DNA of 52,219 nt from assembly GCA_029556615.1 (NCBI GenBank), contig JAKQDD010000238.1, positions 1-52,219 of the forward strand. Reading direction: 5' to 3'. Made by a program: the position numbers and the translations under genes. The stretch's first letter is position 1. Each line of letters opens with the position of its first letter. Below the pieces are notes generated by a model. It saw only the letters and a program-made list of their open reading frames with translations. It was not told where the DNA came from and did no database searches. Origin of the DNA: Verrucomicrobiota bacterium (GTDB taxonomy: Bacteria > Verrucomicrobiota > Verrucomicrobiia > Limisphaerales > J093). This document shows positions 1-8,715 of this stretch, piece by piece.

Positions 1-669
1 GGCGTGGGGCGTGGCGGCGAGCATCGACGGCGAGAGCCAGGACTCGATGGGCGTGCCGCCACAGGAGATGTTGAGGAGGCCGATCGGGACGCCGAGGTCG
101 CGGTGGAGCTCGCGGGCGAAGAAGAAGCCGACGGCGGTGAAGTGCTGGACGGAGTCGGCGGTGCACACTGTCCAGGAACCTTGGACGGAGTCGGCGGGTG
201 CGTCGTGGGCGAGCTGGGTGGCGACCTTGAAGTGGCGGACGAGGGGGAAGTGGGCGGTGGTGGTCTCGAGGAAGGCGTTGTCGGCCAGGCGGACGGGCCA
301 CTCCATGTTGGACTGGCCGGAGCAGAGCCAGACTTCGCCCACGAGGACGTCGTCGAGGCGGATGGTGTTCGAGCCGGTGACGGTGAGCACGTGGGGTCCT
401 CCGGGCTTGTGGGCGGGCAGATCGACGCGCCATTCGCCCTTGGGATTCGCTCGCGTCTGGCGGATTTCGGACCCGAGTTGGACGCTGACGGCTTCGTCGG
501 GTTGTGCCCAGCCCCAGACGGGGATGGGGCGGTCGCACTGGAGCACCATGTGGCTGGTGAACACGTTGGGGAGCCGGACCTCAGCCTGGGCGAAAGGAAG
601 GAGGAGGAGGGCGGCGAGCAGTGAGGATGATGCGGATGACCGGTGGTTGAGCTGTTTGGGTGTCTTCAT
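1..669 (-). CDS. Sialate O-acetylesterase (SASA family), N-terminal part, runs off left edge
   Basis: Reading leftwards from an ATG at 669, 223 codons stay open to the first base of the window, so the C-terminus is missing. Residues 1-29 look like a signal peptide (MKTPKQLNHR start, hydrophobic LLAALLLLPFAQA). The mature part has the family hallmarks: VWLCSGQSNMEWP, with the nucleophile serine of GQSNMEW, and further on GVPIGLLNISCGGTPIESW. Members remove O-acetyl groups from sialic acids or acetylated plant sugars, usually in the periplasm or outside the cell. The opposite-strand ORF over the same bases is a shadow. The palindromic element at 718-807 lies just upstream. The identification rests on motifs and is firm at family level; the exact substrate is unknown. 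Confidence 0.88.
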   Translation of the reverse strand, partial: MKTPKQLNHRSSASSSLLAALLLLPFAQAEVRLPNVFTSHMVLQCDRPIPVWGWAQPDEAVSVQLGSEIRQTRANPKGEWRVDLPAHKPGGPHVLTVTGSNTIRLDDVLVGEVWLCSGQSNMEWPVRLADNAFLETTTAHFPLVRHFKVATQLAHDAPADSVQGSWTVCTADSVQHFTAVGFFFARELHRDLGVPIGLLNISCGGTPIESWLSPSMLAATPHA

Positions 670-717
670 GGGTTCGAGATGTGGATCAATGGGGGGCACC
701 GGCTGTGCGTTGACCGA

Positions 718-807
718 TAGAGTCCTCGACGACAGGAGGGTAGGCTTGGAACCGGACCGGACCGGACTTGACCAGTTGACCACATATTCCACGAGTCGAG
801 GACTCTA
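718..807 (-). repeat. Palindromic element, copy A
   Basis: About 90 bp bounded by AGAGTCCTCGAC (719-730) and its exact reverse complement GTCGAGGACTCT (795-806). On the minus strand the interior (TCGTGGAATATG, GGTCAACTGGTCAAG, TTCCAAGCC) matches the copies at 33685, 35576, 37770 and 51951. The last bases (cta, 805-807) are the TAG stop codon of gatA, so the element abuts that gene exactly. The core between the 10-bp ends (721-804) is 84 bp, the same length as the copy inside the LuxE-like gene. Confidence 0.85.
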
Positions 808-2268
808 GAGAGGCGGTTTTTGCAGGTGCCAGGGTGCAGCCTGTTCGTAGGCGTGGGCCAGGCGCAGCAGAGTTTCTTCTCCGAACGGCGTGCCCAACAG
901 CTGGAGACCGATCGGGAGGCGGGTGACGGGAGTGAGGCCGCAGGGGACGCTGATGCCGCAGATCCCGGCGAGATTGCAGGAGATCGTGTAGATATCCTGG
1001 AGGTACATCTGGAGCGGATCACCGGACTTTTCGCCGAGCTGGAATGCCGGGGTGGGGGTGGTCGGCGTGAGGATGGCATCCACCGTTTGGAAAGCCTCGA
1101 GGAAGTCGCGTCGGATCAGGGTTCGGACCTTTTGGGCGCGGAGGTAATAGGCATCGTGGTATCCGCGGCTGAGGGCGTAAGTGCCGAGGATGATGCGTCG
1201 TTTGACCTCGGGGCCGAAGCCGGCGCCGCGGGTGGCGCTGTACATGCTGACGACGTCGGGACCGGGGACGCGGAGGCCGTAGCGGACGCCGTCGAACCGG
1301 GCGAGGTTGGCGCTGGCCTCGGCGGGGGCGATGATGTAGTAGGCGGCGAGGGCGGCGCCGGTATGGGGGAGGGAGACGTTGACGGGTTCGACGCCGAGTT
1401 GGCGGAGGGTATCGATCGCCTGATCGATGGCGGAGCGGACCTGGGGATCGAGTCCATCCACGAAGTACTCGGCCGGAAGGCCGATCCGCAGGCCGCGGAC
1501 GCCGGCGGTCAACGCGGAGCGGTACGGGGGCACGGGTTGGGGAACGCTGGTGCTGTCGCGGGGGTCGTGTCCGCTGATGACTTCGAGGAGGAGTGCGGCG
1601 TCGGCGACGGTCTTGGTGACGGGTCCGATCTGGTCGAGGGAGGAGGCGTAAGCGACGAGGCCGTAGCGGGAGACCCGGCCATAGGTGGGTTTGAGGCCGA
1701 CCACGCCGCAGAAGGCAGCGGGCTGCCGCACCGAACCGCCGGTATCGGAGCCGAGGGCTGCGAGGCATTCGTCGGCCGCCACGGCAGCCGCGCAGCCGCC
1801 GGACGATCCTCCTGGGGTCCGGTGGGTGTCCCAAGGATTGCGGGTTGGGCCGAAGGCGGAGTTCTCGGTCGAGCTGCCCATGGCGAACTCGTCGAGATTG
1901 AGGCGTCCGAGGAGGACGGCGCCGGCGTCGCGGAGCCGGGTGGTGACGGTGGCGTCGTAGGGGGCGACGAAGCCTTGGAGGATGCGGGAGCCGCAGGTGA
2001 GCGGCTGGCCATGGACGGCGATGAGGTCTTTGAGGGCGAGCGGGACGCCGAGGAGAGGTCGATGGTGATGGGTGACTCCGGACCGGAGGGCGGCGTCGGC
2101 GGCGTCGGCGGCGCGGAGTGCTCCCTCGGTGTCGATGTGGAGGAACGCGTGCAGCGAGGGATCGACCTGGTGGATGCGGTCGAGGCAGGCCTGGGTGGCC
2201 TCGCGCGAGGTCACCTCGCCCCGGCTGAGGCGATCGATGAGTGTCTGGAGGGTCAGCCGATGGGGCAT
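805..2268 (-). CDS. gatA: Aspartyl/glutamyl-tRNA amidotransferase subunit A (GatA)
   Basis: Catalytic amidase of the GatCAB complex, which converts misacylated Glu-tRNA(Gln) or Asp-tRNA(Asn) to the amide form by releasing ammonia from glutamine. The 487 residues have the normal family length when translation starts at the ATG at 2268 (MPHRLTLQTL); a longer ORF upstream is low-complexity Pro/Ser and runs into gatC, so it was rejected. The Lys-Ser-Ser triad is visible: K80 in ALKDLIAV, S155 in the GGSSGG loop and S179 in GSDTGGSVRQPA. The gene lies 49 nt after gatC. No gatB is present in the window. The TAG stop codon coincides with the end of palindromic element A. Confidence 0.96.
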   Translation of the reverse strand: MPHRLTLQTLIDRLSRGEVTSREATQACLDRIHQVDPSLHAFLHIDTEGALRAADAADAALRSGVTHHHRPLLGVPLALKDLIAVHGQPLTCGSRILQGFVAPYDATVTTRLRDAGAVLLGRLNLDEFAMGSSTENSAFGPTRNPWDTHRTPGGSSGGCAAAVAADECLAALGSDTGGSVRQPAAFCGVVGLKPTYGRVSRYGLVAYASSLDQIGPVTKTVADAALLLEVISGHDPRDSTSVPQPVPPYRSALTAGVRGLRIGLPAEYFVDGLDPQVRSAIDQAIDTLRQLGVEPVNVSLPHTGAALAAYYIIAPAEASANLARFDGVRYGLRVPGPDVVSMYSATRGAGFGPEVKRRIILGTYALSRGYHDAYYLRAQKVRTLIRRDFLEAFQTVDAILTPTTPTPAFQLGEKSGDPLQMYLQDIYTISCNLAGICGISVPCGLTPVTRLPIGLQLLGTPFGEETLLRLAHAYEQAAPWHLQKPPL

Positions 2269-2317
2269 GGGGATTGGTCGTGGCGAAGGCGAGGGGGTTG
2301 TGTCGGGGATGGGCGCT

Positions 2318-2605
2318 TCATTCCACGATTCGGGGGACGACGAAGAGGTGATCGTTGTGGGCGGGGGCGTTTTGGAGTGCTTCCCGCGGGTCGAGGGAGG
2401 GCTGGACGATGTCGGGTCGGACCACATTGGCGAGCGGCACGGGGTGGGCGGTGGCTTCGACTCCGGCGACGTCCACCTTTTCAAGTTCGCGCATGTAGGC
2501 GAGGATATCGTCGAGCTGCGATCCGAGGGTGGCCTCCTCGTCTGGCGTCAACGCGAGGCGGGCGAGGCGGGCGACATCGCGGACATCCAGGTGGGGGGAG
2601 GGCAT
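2318..2605 (-). CDS. gatC: Aspartyl/glutamyl-tRNA amidotransferase subunit C (GatC)
   Basis: Small stabilising subunit of GatCAB, 95 residues, typical length. It opens with the family pattern DVRDVARLARLALTPDEEATL, continues with LDDILAYMRELEKVDVAGVEATAHPVPLANVVRPD and ends HNDHLFVVPRIVE. In the complex this chain wraps around GatA. It is followed by gatA on the same strand with a 49-nt gap and preceded by the HPr gene with a 66-nt gap, so the three probably form one transcription unit. The ATG at 2605 is the natural start, because the family begins directly with the helix seen here. Confidence 0.95.
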   Translation of the reverse strand: MPSPHLDVRDVARLARLALTPDEEATLGSQLDDILAYMRELEKVDVAGVEATAHPVPLANVVRPDIVQPSLDPREALQNAPAHNDHLFVVPRIVE

Positions 2606-2671
2606 AGGTTTCAGATCCCGGCGGTGTGACGCAGCAGGAGGCCGACGGTGGGGGCCGCCGGCTGGGGTCCC

Positions 2672-2959
2672 TCATTCCTCATTGAACTTCCCGTTGACGA
2701 GCGAGGCCAGCGCTTCTGTCGCCTGGGCGGCATCCGCGCCATTGGCGCGCACGCGGATTCTCGAGCCGGGTCCTGCGGCGAGCATCATGAGGCCCATGAT
2801 ACTCTTGCCATTGACCGTTTCGCCGTCTTTTTCGACGACCACTTCGGACTCGAACTGGTTGGCGATCTTGACGAACATGGCGGCCGGGCGGGCGTGGATT
2901 CCCAGCCGGTTGCATACGGTCAGCTCCCGTGCCGCGTTCTGTTGTCGGTGTGCGCCCAT
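2672..2959 (-). CDS. ptsH: HPr family phosphocarrier protein
   Basis: 95 residues, the normal HPr size. The active-site histidine is H22 in NRLGIHARPAAMFVK, the site phosphorylated by enzyme I. The regulatory serine is S53 in NGKSIMGLMMLAA, the site used by HPr kinase/phosphorylase. Both are intact. A matching HprK gene lies at 22300-23250, which supports a working Ser-phosphorylation switch. No enzyme I or sugar-specific EII gene is in the window, so the role may be regulatory rather than sugar transport; this is inference. It sits upstream of gatC on the same strand. The 118 bp to the next gene carry no promoter that I can call with confidence. Confidence 0.93.
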   Translation of the reverse strand: MGAHRQQNAARELTVCNRLGIHARPAAMFVKIANQFESEVVVEKDGETVNGKSIMGLMMLAAGPGSRIRVRANGADAAQATEALASLVNGKFNEE

Positions 2960-3077
2960 GCTCTCTCTTGCGACTCGCGCTGAACGTTAGCGACCCCGTC
3001 TAATTTGGCCAATAACAAAGTGTGGACAATGTAAGGCCTTGATGGGGAGTGGAATCAGCGGATGTCGTGGCTGGGTT

Positions 3078-6000
3078 TCACCAGCCGGATCGGCGGACAC
3101 CGGATCCGCTCCGAAACGAGGATCGGCTGGCGCCGGACCCGGAGGAGAAGCCTGAGCGACCGATGCCGGAGCTTCGGAAGCCGGAGCTGCTGATGGCGTG
3201 GCGTCGGGCCTGTTCTGCGGCGAGGCGCGCCCGGCGTTCTCGTTCCCGGCGTTCTTCTTCGGCGCGGCGCCGCTGCTGGAGCTCGGCTTCGGCCTGGGCG
3301 ATGGCGAGATCGGCGGCGTGGCGGGCGGCTTCTGCGATGCGCCAAGCCTCCTGGTAGCTGCCGGTTTGGAGCATGCGCCGGGCCTGTTCGAGGTGATTCG
3401 AACCCGGGGAGCCGAGGATCAGCACGCCGAGTCCACCGGTCCAGGTTCCGGCGGCGCGGACGCGGGCGGCTGCGGTGTTGAGCGCGGCGACGGCTTTTTC
3501 CGCGGCTTCGAGCTCACCGCGCAAGGATGCGGCGGCCCGTCCGGCGACTTGGGCGATGCGGTTGGCGTCGGCATCGACGGCCGACCAATCGCCGTGGGCT
3601 TCCTCGAGGCGCGCGGCGAGGTCTGCGAGCGAGGCCGACAGGGCCTCGAGCTCGTCTCCGGCCTGGAGGATGCCCGGGCTGTCCGGAACGGTATCGTGTG
3701 CGGCGTCGCGGCGGAGTCGTTGGGCGACCTCGATTTCGGCGGCGGCGGCCTGGGTGCTTTGGGCTGCGGCGGCGTGGCTTTCGCGATCGCGGCGGATCTG
3801 ATCGGTGACGTGGTCGAGCGTTTCGCGTGCGGTGGCGAGGCCGTCCGCCACGGCGAACGGATTGCGGGGCGTGACTTGGCGCAGTCGGCCGGCGTCCGCG
3901 AGCTGTTGGCGGGCGGTTTCGAAGGCCTCGAGAGTCGGGCGCATGGTTCGGGGGTCGGCGACGCCGGGTTCGAGCTCGCGGACCTGTTGGTTCAGCAGTC
4001 CGACGAGGGTGTCATTGGCCGTCTCGGTATTGCGGAGGCGCTGTTGTTTCTCGGTGATTTCGAGCAGGCGAAAGGCAGTTTGTTCCTGGCGGGCGGCGAC
4101 CTGCCGCAAGACGTCCGCGGACTGGAGGATTTGCGCGTTCTGGAACAGGCGGACGGACTGATCGGTCAATTGGCGGCAGGCTGCGAGGTGTTCTGTTGCC
4201 TCCTCGAGATTATCGCGGACGGTGCCGTTGGCGTTGGGGTGGGTGGGATCGCCCTGAGCCAGCTGGAGGGTGGCTGGGGCGTAGCCGGCGGCGAGGTCGA
4301 CCAGGATGCTCTCGTGTTTTGGCAGTTCGCGTTCGAGGCGGTTGGTTTCCTCGAGGCGGGCAGCCAGGTCCGCGTCATGGGCGGCGAAAGTCTGTCGGGT
4401 GGTTTGGACGAGCGCGACGGCCTCCTGGGTCAGGCGCGCCACCTCGGCGAGGGAGTCGTGCGCGGCGGTGTCGGCGCCGCGTTCGAGGGCGGCGGTTGCG
4501 GCGTTCCATTGGGCCTGAGCCTGGGCGAGGCGCTCGGACGGATCCAATCCGGGCTCGCGGAGCATCACGTCCGGGGTTTTGTTGAGAGGCCGTGCCAATT
4601 CGGCGCGGGCCGTGGCCACGGTCTCTTGGGCTTGGCGGATGGATTCCTGGCTGACCCCACGTCGCGATTGATCGAGCCCGACGATGCGCTCCGCCCGGTC
4701 CACGAGGGCGAGGATATCAGCGCGGAGCGTGTCGATGTCCGCGGCAACGGCGGTCTCGACGGCGTTGAGCGCGAGTTGATCGGCGCGGGCGGAGAGGGTG
4801 TTAGTGGCGTCGGGCAGCCAGGCTGTTTGCAGGCCGGCGGCTGAGAGTGGATCGGCGGCCGTGATCAGGCGGGGTTGGTGGCGATGCTGGAACTCGGCGG
4901 CGAGCTGGGCCAGGGCGAGGGCATCTGCGGCCCGGCGTTGGGCGATGGCGGCCTGGCCGGCCAGGGCGCCCACGGCGTCGCGGATTGAGACTTGGGCGGC
5001 TTCGGCCAGGGCGCGTTCGGCTGCGGGCAGCAATTGGCTGAAGAGCGGGGCGAGTTGGAACAGGCCGTTGGCGTCAGACTGGAGTTGGGATTCGAGCGCC
5101 TTGGTTTTGGCGATCGCCTCTTCGGTGGTCTTCAGGGCATCGCCGATGCCGGCGAAGGCGGACTCGACCTGATGGAGGGCGGCGAGGGCGCGTTCCGCGC
5201 GCTGGTTGAAGGCAGCGATCAGTTCCGTGAACGAGAACTGGAAGGGCTGGTAGGACTCGAGGCTGCCGAGGAGGCGGTCGCGTTCCGTCGGGGTGCCGCG
5301 CATCACGCGTTCGAGGCCTTCCTCGGGGCGGAAGGCGATGGGCTCGTCGCGGAGGCGGCGGACGGCGGCTTTGTAGCGGCCGGCGAAGAAGCAATTGAGT
5401 GCGCGCGCACGCGCCGGGGCGGGTTGTGCCAGGGCCTTGGCTTCGGCCAGGATGCGGCTGGCGCAGGAGGACATGATGGTGAGTTCATCCACGTCGTGGA
5501 TGATCTGGCTGCTCAATTCGAGCGTTGCGCCGGCGAAACGCTGGTGGGCCTCGTCGGCGGAGGCTCCGATCACGACCGTGGTGCGTTCGAGCAGTTTGAA
5601 GAGAGCGAGCGTTTTTTCATCGAGCGCCTGGGTCCAGGCGTCGACGAGGGCGAGGGCTTCGCGGCGGGACGGGCGGCGGAGGCGGTTAAGGACGACGCCG
5701 AGCGCGAGCAGGCCAAGGCCGCCGGCGGCGGTTGTGGCGACGGCGGCCTGCCGGCGCAGCATTGCGGTCCGGGCTGCGGCGGTGAGGGCGGTTTCGGCGG
5801 CGGACACCTGCTGCCGTGCGGTAGCGAGCTGTTGGGTGTAGTCGGCATTGCCGCGCTCCCAGGCCTTGCGGGCGTTGGCCAGGGCGGTGCGAGCGGTTTC
5901 GCGCTGGGCGGTTGTAGCGGCGGCCTGGGGATGCCGGTCGGAGTCGTCGAGGCGGCGAGCGAGCGCGTCGAATTCGGGTCGGGCTTGGCGGTAGTCTTCG

Positions 6001-6923
6001 AGAGCGCGCAAGGCGGCTTTGGCCTGGGTAATGACGGCCTCGGCGAGCGTGCGGGCGGCGGGCGGGTTGCCGCCGGCGAGGGAGGCGGCGGCGGTTTCGA
6101 GGTCAGCCCGCCATTGAGGCAGAGGCGGGTGGGCGAGGTCCCCGGCGAGCTGGGGATAATCGCCGGTGAACGTGGCCAGCCGCTGTTCGAGCTGAGTCAG
6201 GGCGGTTGTGGCGGTTTCGAGGCTTGCCTTGGCCTGGGCCAGGGTGCGTTCGCGGTCGGCGCGGGCGGCGGCCTCCTGTTGTTCGCGCTGGGTGCGTTCA
6301 GCGGTGATCCGCTGGGCGAGTTGGCGGTCGATGCTGGTGATGGTGTCCCTGGCGGCGTCGGCGATGCGCCCGCCGCCGCGCATGGCGGCGATGGCCGGCT
6401 GGTCGAGCTGACCGGCCCAGCGGTCTTCGCCCAGACCGCGCCGATCGTAAGCGTCGGAGCCGTAGTAAGAGAACTTCCGCTCCTGGAGGAAGAGGACGAA
6501 GAAGGCGCCGTTGCGTTCGCCGGTGCGCGGGTCTGTGAACTGGCCGAAGGCGGTCTGGCTGGGGAGGCCCTTGCCCAGGGCATGCTCGACGGCGTCCATG
6601 CCGGTGAAGAGCGAACCTTCGGCGTCGGTGAACCGTTCGTCGGCGGCCTGTTCGAGGAGGACCACGGTCCAGTTGGTGGCCTTGGCGCGGAGCCAGGATT
6701 CGAGGTCATTCAGCTGCTGGGGGCCCACGCCGAGATTGCCTTTGACGTAGAGGTGCTGTCCGGCTTTCCACAGCCGGGGAACGTCGGTGGCGTGGTCTAC
6801 GGCGAGCGGTTGGGCGGCTGCGGTCCGGGTGAATTGGCCGCAGGCGATGGCGACGAGCGCGACGAGCGCCAGGCAGGGTGTGCCGGCGCGTCGCGGTGTG
6901 GCTGGGGCAAGCCTCGATTCCAT
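3078..6923 (-). CDS. Large secreted/membrane coiled-coil protein with TPM-like N-terminus and Ser/Gly/Arg tail
   Basis: 1281 residues from the ATG at 6923; a TTG 36 nt earlier is possible but leaves a less typical signal peptide. The first ~37 residues form a signal peptide ending near TRTAAA. Residues ~50-200 (KGNLGVGPQQLNDLESWL, then NGAFFVLFLQERKFSYYGSDAYDRR) resemble a secreted TPM/YgcG-like domain. One transmembrane segment lies near residue 404 (TTAAGGLGLLALGVVLNRL). The next ~800 residues are Ala/Glu/Gln/Arg-rich heptad-like helix. The C-terminus is a low-complexity SGFRSSGIGRSGFSSGSG tail ending RRSGW, typical of TPM-domain proteins. Likely a cell-envelope structural protein; no enzymatic motif was seen. 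Confidence 0.72.
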   Translation of the reverse strand: MESRLAPATPRRAGTPCLALVALVAIACGQFTRTAAAQPLAVDHATDVPRLWKAGQHLYVKGNLGVGPQQLNDLESWLRAKATNWTVVLLEQAADERFTDAEGSLFTGMDAVEHALGKGLPSQTAFGQFTDPRTGERNGAFFVLFLQERKFSYYGSDAYDRRGLGEDRWAGQLDQPAIAAMRGGGRIADAARDTITSIDRQLAQRITAERTQREQQEAAARADRERTLAQAKASLETATTALTQLEQRLATFTGDYPQLAGDLAHPPLPQWRADLETAAASLAGGNPPAARTLAEAVITQAKAALRALEDYRQARPEFDALARRLDDSDRHPQAAATTAQRETARTALANARKAWERGNADYTQQLATARQQVSAAETALTAAARTAMLRRQAAVATTAAGGLGLLALGVVLNRLRRPSRREALALVDAWTQALDEKTLALFKLLERTTVVIGASADEAHQRFAGATLELSSQIIHDVDELTIMSSCASRILAEAKALAQPAPARARALNCFFAGRYKAAVRRLRDEPIAFRPEEGLERVMRGTPTERDRLLGSLESYQPFQFSFTELIAAFNQRAERALAALHQVESAFAGIGDALKTTEEAIAKTKALESQLQSDANGLFQLAPLFSQLLPAAERALAEAAQVSIRDAVGALAGQAAIAQRRAADALALAQLAAEFQHRHQPRLITAADPLSAAGLQTAWLPDATNTLSARADQLALNAVETAVAADIDTLRADILALVDRAERIVGLDQSRRGVSQESIRQAQETVATARAELARPLNKTPDVMLREPGLDPSERLAQAQAQWNAATAALERGADTAAHDSLAEVARLTQEAVALVQTTRQTFAAHDADLAARLEETNRLERELPKHESILVDLAAGYAPATLQLAQGDPTHPNANGTVRDNLEEATEHLAACRQLTDQSVRLFQNAQILQSADVLRQVAARQEQTAFRLLEITEKQQRLRNTETANDTLVGLLNQQVRELEPGVADPRTMRPTLEAFETARQQLADAGRLRQVTPRNPFAVADGLATARETLDHVTDQIRRDRESHAAAAQSTQAAAAEIEVAQRLRRDAAHDTVPDSPGILQAGDELEALSASLADLAARLEEAHGDWSAVDADANRIAQVAGRAAASLRGELEAAEKAVAALNTAAARVRAAGTWTGGLGVLILGSPGSNHLEQARRMLQTGSYQEAWRIAEAARHAADLAIAQAEAELQQRRRAEEERRERERRARLAAEQARRHAISSSGFRSSGIGRSGFSSGSGASRSSFRSGSGVRRSGW

Positions 6924-7028
6924 GATGGTGATTGAGTAACGGGATGCTCGACGCGGCAATTACAATGTGAGTCGGCGTGTTTCACGGCTTTGGCGGAACA
7001 CTGCGAAGTGACCAACTCGAGTTTCATC

Positions 7029-7117
7029 CTAGCGAGGCGTGGGAGAGGGGTGGAGAGGGACAACGGGGTCTTTATGAGTCTGAGGACTCGACCGGGTCTG
7101 AGGCGGCGCCTCGCTAG
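7029..7117. repeat. Second palindromic element, 11-bp perfect terminal inverted repeats
   Basis: 89 bp bounded by CTAGCGAGGCG (7029-7039) and its exact reverse complement CGCCTCGCTAG (7107-7117). The interior is purine-rich on the + strand. Both ends carry CTAG, as in the intact copy of the first element family, and the size is the same. The right-hand CTAG supplies the TAG stop codon (7114-7116) of the Gfo/Idh/MocA gene. I saw only one copy in the window. Confidence 0.7.
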
Positions 7118-8523
7118 AGCCGCCATGGGAGCCGGATCGGGCGGGCGAGCATGCGGTTTGCTTCCGCGTCGTCCACGAACTGTTCGCGGGCGGGGTCCCA
7201 GCGGAGCTTGCGTTTCAGGCGCATGACGATGTTGCCGAGATGACAGACGGATGCGCTCCGATGCCCGACCTCGACGGGTTCGATCGGGTCCCGGCGCGAC
7301 TTGACCGAGTCGAGGAAGTTACGGACGTGATCGGGGATGTGGTATTTGCCGGCGTCGACCGTCCGGTTTGGGTTGCTCACGGGCAAGAGGATGTCGTTGG
7401 GGCCGAAGGTGGAAGTTTTAAGGGACTCGGGATGGGTCTTGAGCCCCTGGTAACCATACTCGACCCAGCCGTCGCTGCCTTCGAAGCGGATGCCGAAGCC
7501 TGGCTTGGCTGTTTGGCAGACCAGTTCGACGCCGTTGGCGTACCGGGCGCGGAAGGCGGTTTTGGTGGCGGTGTTGTACAGTCCGCCGGCAGGGGGCCAC
7601 TCGGATCCCAGGTCTTCGAATTCGACCGGGCCGCTCCCGTCCATGTCGAGGGCCCACTGGGCGGCGTCGTTCGAGTGGGCCCCGAAATTAGTCACTTGGC
7701 CGCCCGAGTAATCGAGGTTGAAGCGGAAGCGGTAGAGGCAGCGGTCCTTGTGATACGGCGCCCACGGGGCGGGGCCGAGCCAGAGCTCGTAATCGAAGCC
7801 GTCGGGCACCGGCATGGGTTGCCAGCCGGGGCCCGGATCGACCGCGTTGATCTCGGCCACCTGCGTCAGGATGCGCTTCACCTGTCCGATCCGACCATTG
7901 CGGACCAGTTGACACGCCCGGCGGTAGTCAGGGCTCGAGCGGTAGTGGCTGCCGGTCTGAAGGATCCGCCGATGCTGACGGACGGCCTTGACCATGGCCT
8001 GGCCATCACTGACGGTGAGGGACAGGGGTTTCTCGCAGTAGACGTCCTTGCCGGCCCTGGCGGCCATGGCGACCATCGGGGCGTGCCAGTGGTCCGGCAC
8101 CACGATCGCGACGGCGTCGATGTCGGTGCGGGCGAGCACCTCGCGGAAATCGTTGCAGGCGTCGCAGCCCTTGTAGCTGCCCGACGCCTTATGGGAGGCG
8201 TAGAAGGCGTTGACCCTCTCTTGGGCGGGTTTGCGGCCCAGGAACTGGTCGGGCGTCTTGTAGCCGAAGCTGGCGGTGTTGACGTCGCATACGGCCAGCA
8301 CTTGGCAGTCGTCGTGCCCCAGGAATGCCGGGAGATCGATCGTGCTCTGGTTCCCGCAGCCGATGAACCCGACGGTGATGCGATTGCCCGGGGCATTGGC
8401 GCCGAGGACCGACGAAGGCACGAGCCACGGCGCGCCCGCGATTGTGGAAAGCGTCGCCGCCCTCTTGAGAAAGGTGCGGCGGGGGAACGATCCCCTCGTG
8501 CCGAATGCTTCAAGGGTTTTCAT
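7114..8523 (-). CDS. Gfo/Idh/MocA family oxidoreductase, Tat-exported
   Basis: 469 residues. The N-terminus is a twin-arginine signal (SFPRRTFLKRAATLS, arginines 15-16), so the folded, cofactor-loaded enzyme is probably exported. A Rossmann fold follows (TVGFIGCGNQS, residues 50-60), then AVCDVN, PDHWHAPMVAMAARAGKDVYCEKPLSLT with the family EKP motif, and a C-terminal dimerisation/substrate domain (YDELWLGPAP-like region, NFGAHSNDAAQWAL). Family members are NAD(P)-dependent sugar or polyol dehydrogenases, and Tat-exported ones are very abundant in Verrucomicrobiota and Planctomycetota. The substrate cannot be read from sequence. The TAG stop is the end of the palindromic element at 7029-7117. 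Confidence 0.93.
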   Translation of the reverse strand: MKTLEAFGTRGSFPRRTFLKRAATLSTIAGAPWLVPSSVLGANAPGNRITVGFIGCGNQSTIDLPAFLGHDDCQVLAVCDVNTASFGYKTPDQFLGRKPAQERVNAFYASHKASGSYKGCDACNDFREVLARTDIDAVAIVVPDHWHAPMVAMAARAGKDVYCEKPLSLTVSDGQAMVKAVRQHRRILQTGSHYRSSPDYRRACQLVRNGRIGQVKRILTQVAEINAVDPGPGWQPMPVPDGFDYELWLGPAPWAPYHKDRCLYRFRFNLDYSGGQVTNFGAHSNDAAQWALDMDGSGPVEFEDLGSEWPPAGGLYNTATKTAFRARYANGVELVCQTAKPGFGIRFEGSDGWVEYGYQGLKTHPESLKTSTFGPNDILLPVSNPNRTVDAGKYHIPDHVRNFLDSVKSRRDPIEPVEVGHRSASVCHLGNIVMRLKRKLRWDPAREQFVDDAEANRMLARPIRLPWRL

Positions 8524-8715
8524 GGACGGCGTGGATCCTACAGCGATCGAGTGCCTCGGGCAAACGAATGCCTTTCAGGATGCGTCGATGCCCAGTCATT
8601 GCACTGCGGAGATGGAGCGCGGTTTTGGGGCATGGGGTTCGCGGGTGTGCTCCGCGCTCTTCGTGTCTCGGCGGTGGAACCGCCTGGGTAACGAACAATC
8701 CCAACGCGAGGGGGA
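8524..8715. other. Intergenic region with a GGCGGT/ACCGCC hairpin
   Basis: 192 bp between two minus-strand genes. A small hairpin, GGCGGT-GGA-ACCGCC at 8670-8684, lies downstream of the isochorismatase-ThuA gene. It has no U tract, so terminator function is doubtful. No ORF in the gap is convincing. Confidence 0.4.

Noticed and set aside
4992..6935. 647-aa + strand open frame
   Set aside because: Exact antisense of the 1281-aa coiled-coil protein; repetitive composition and no recognisable domain.
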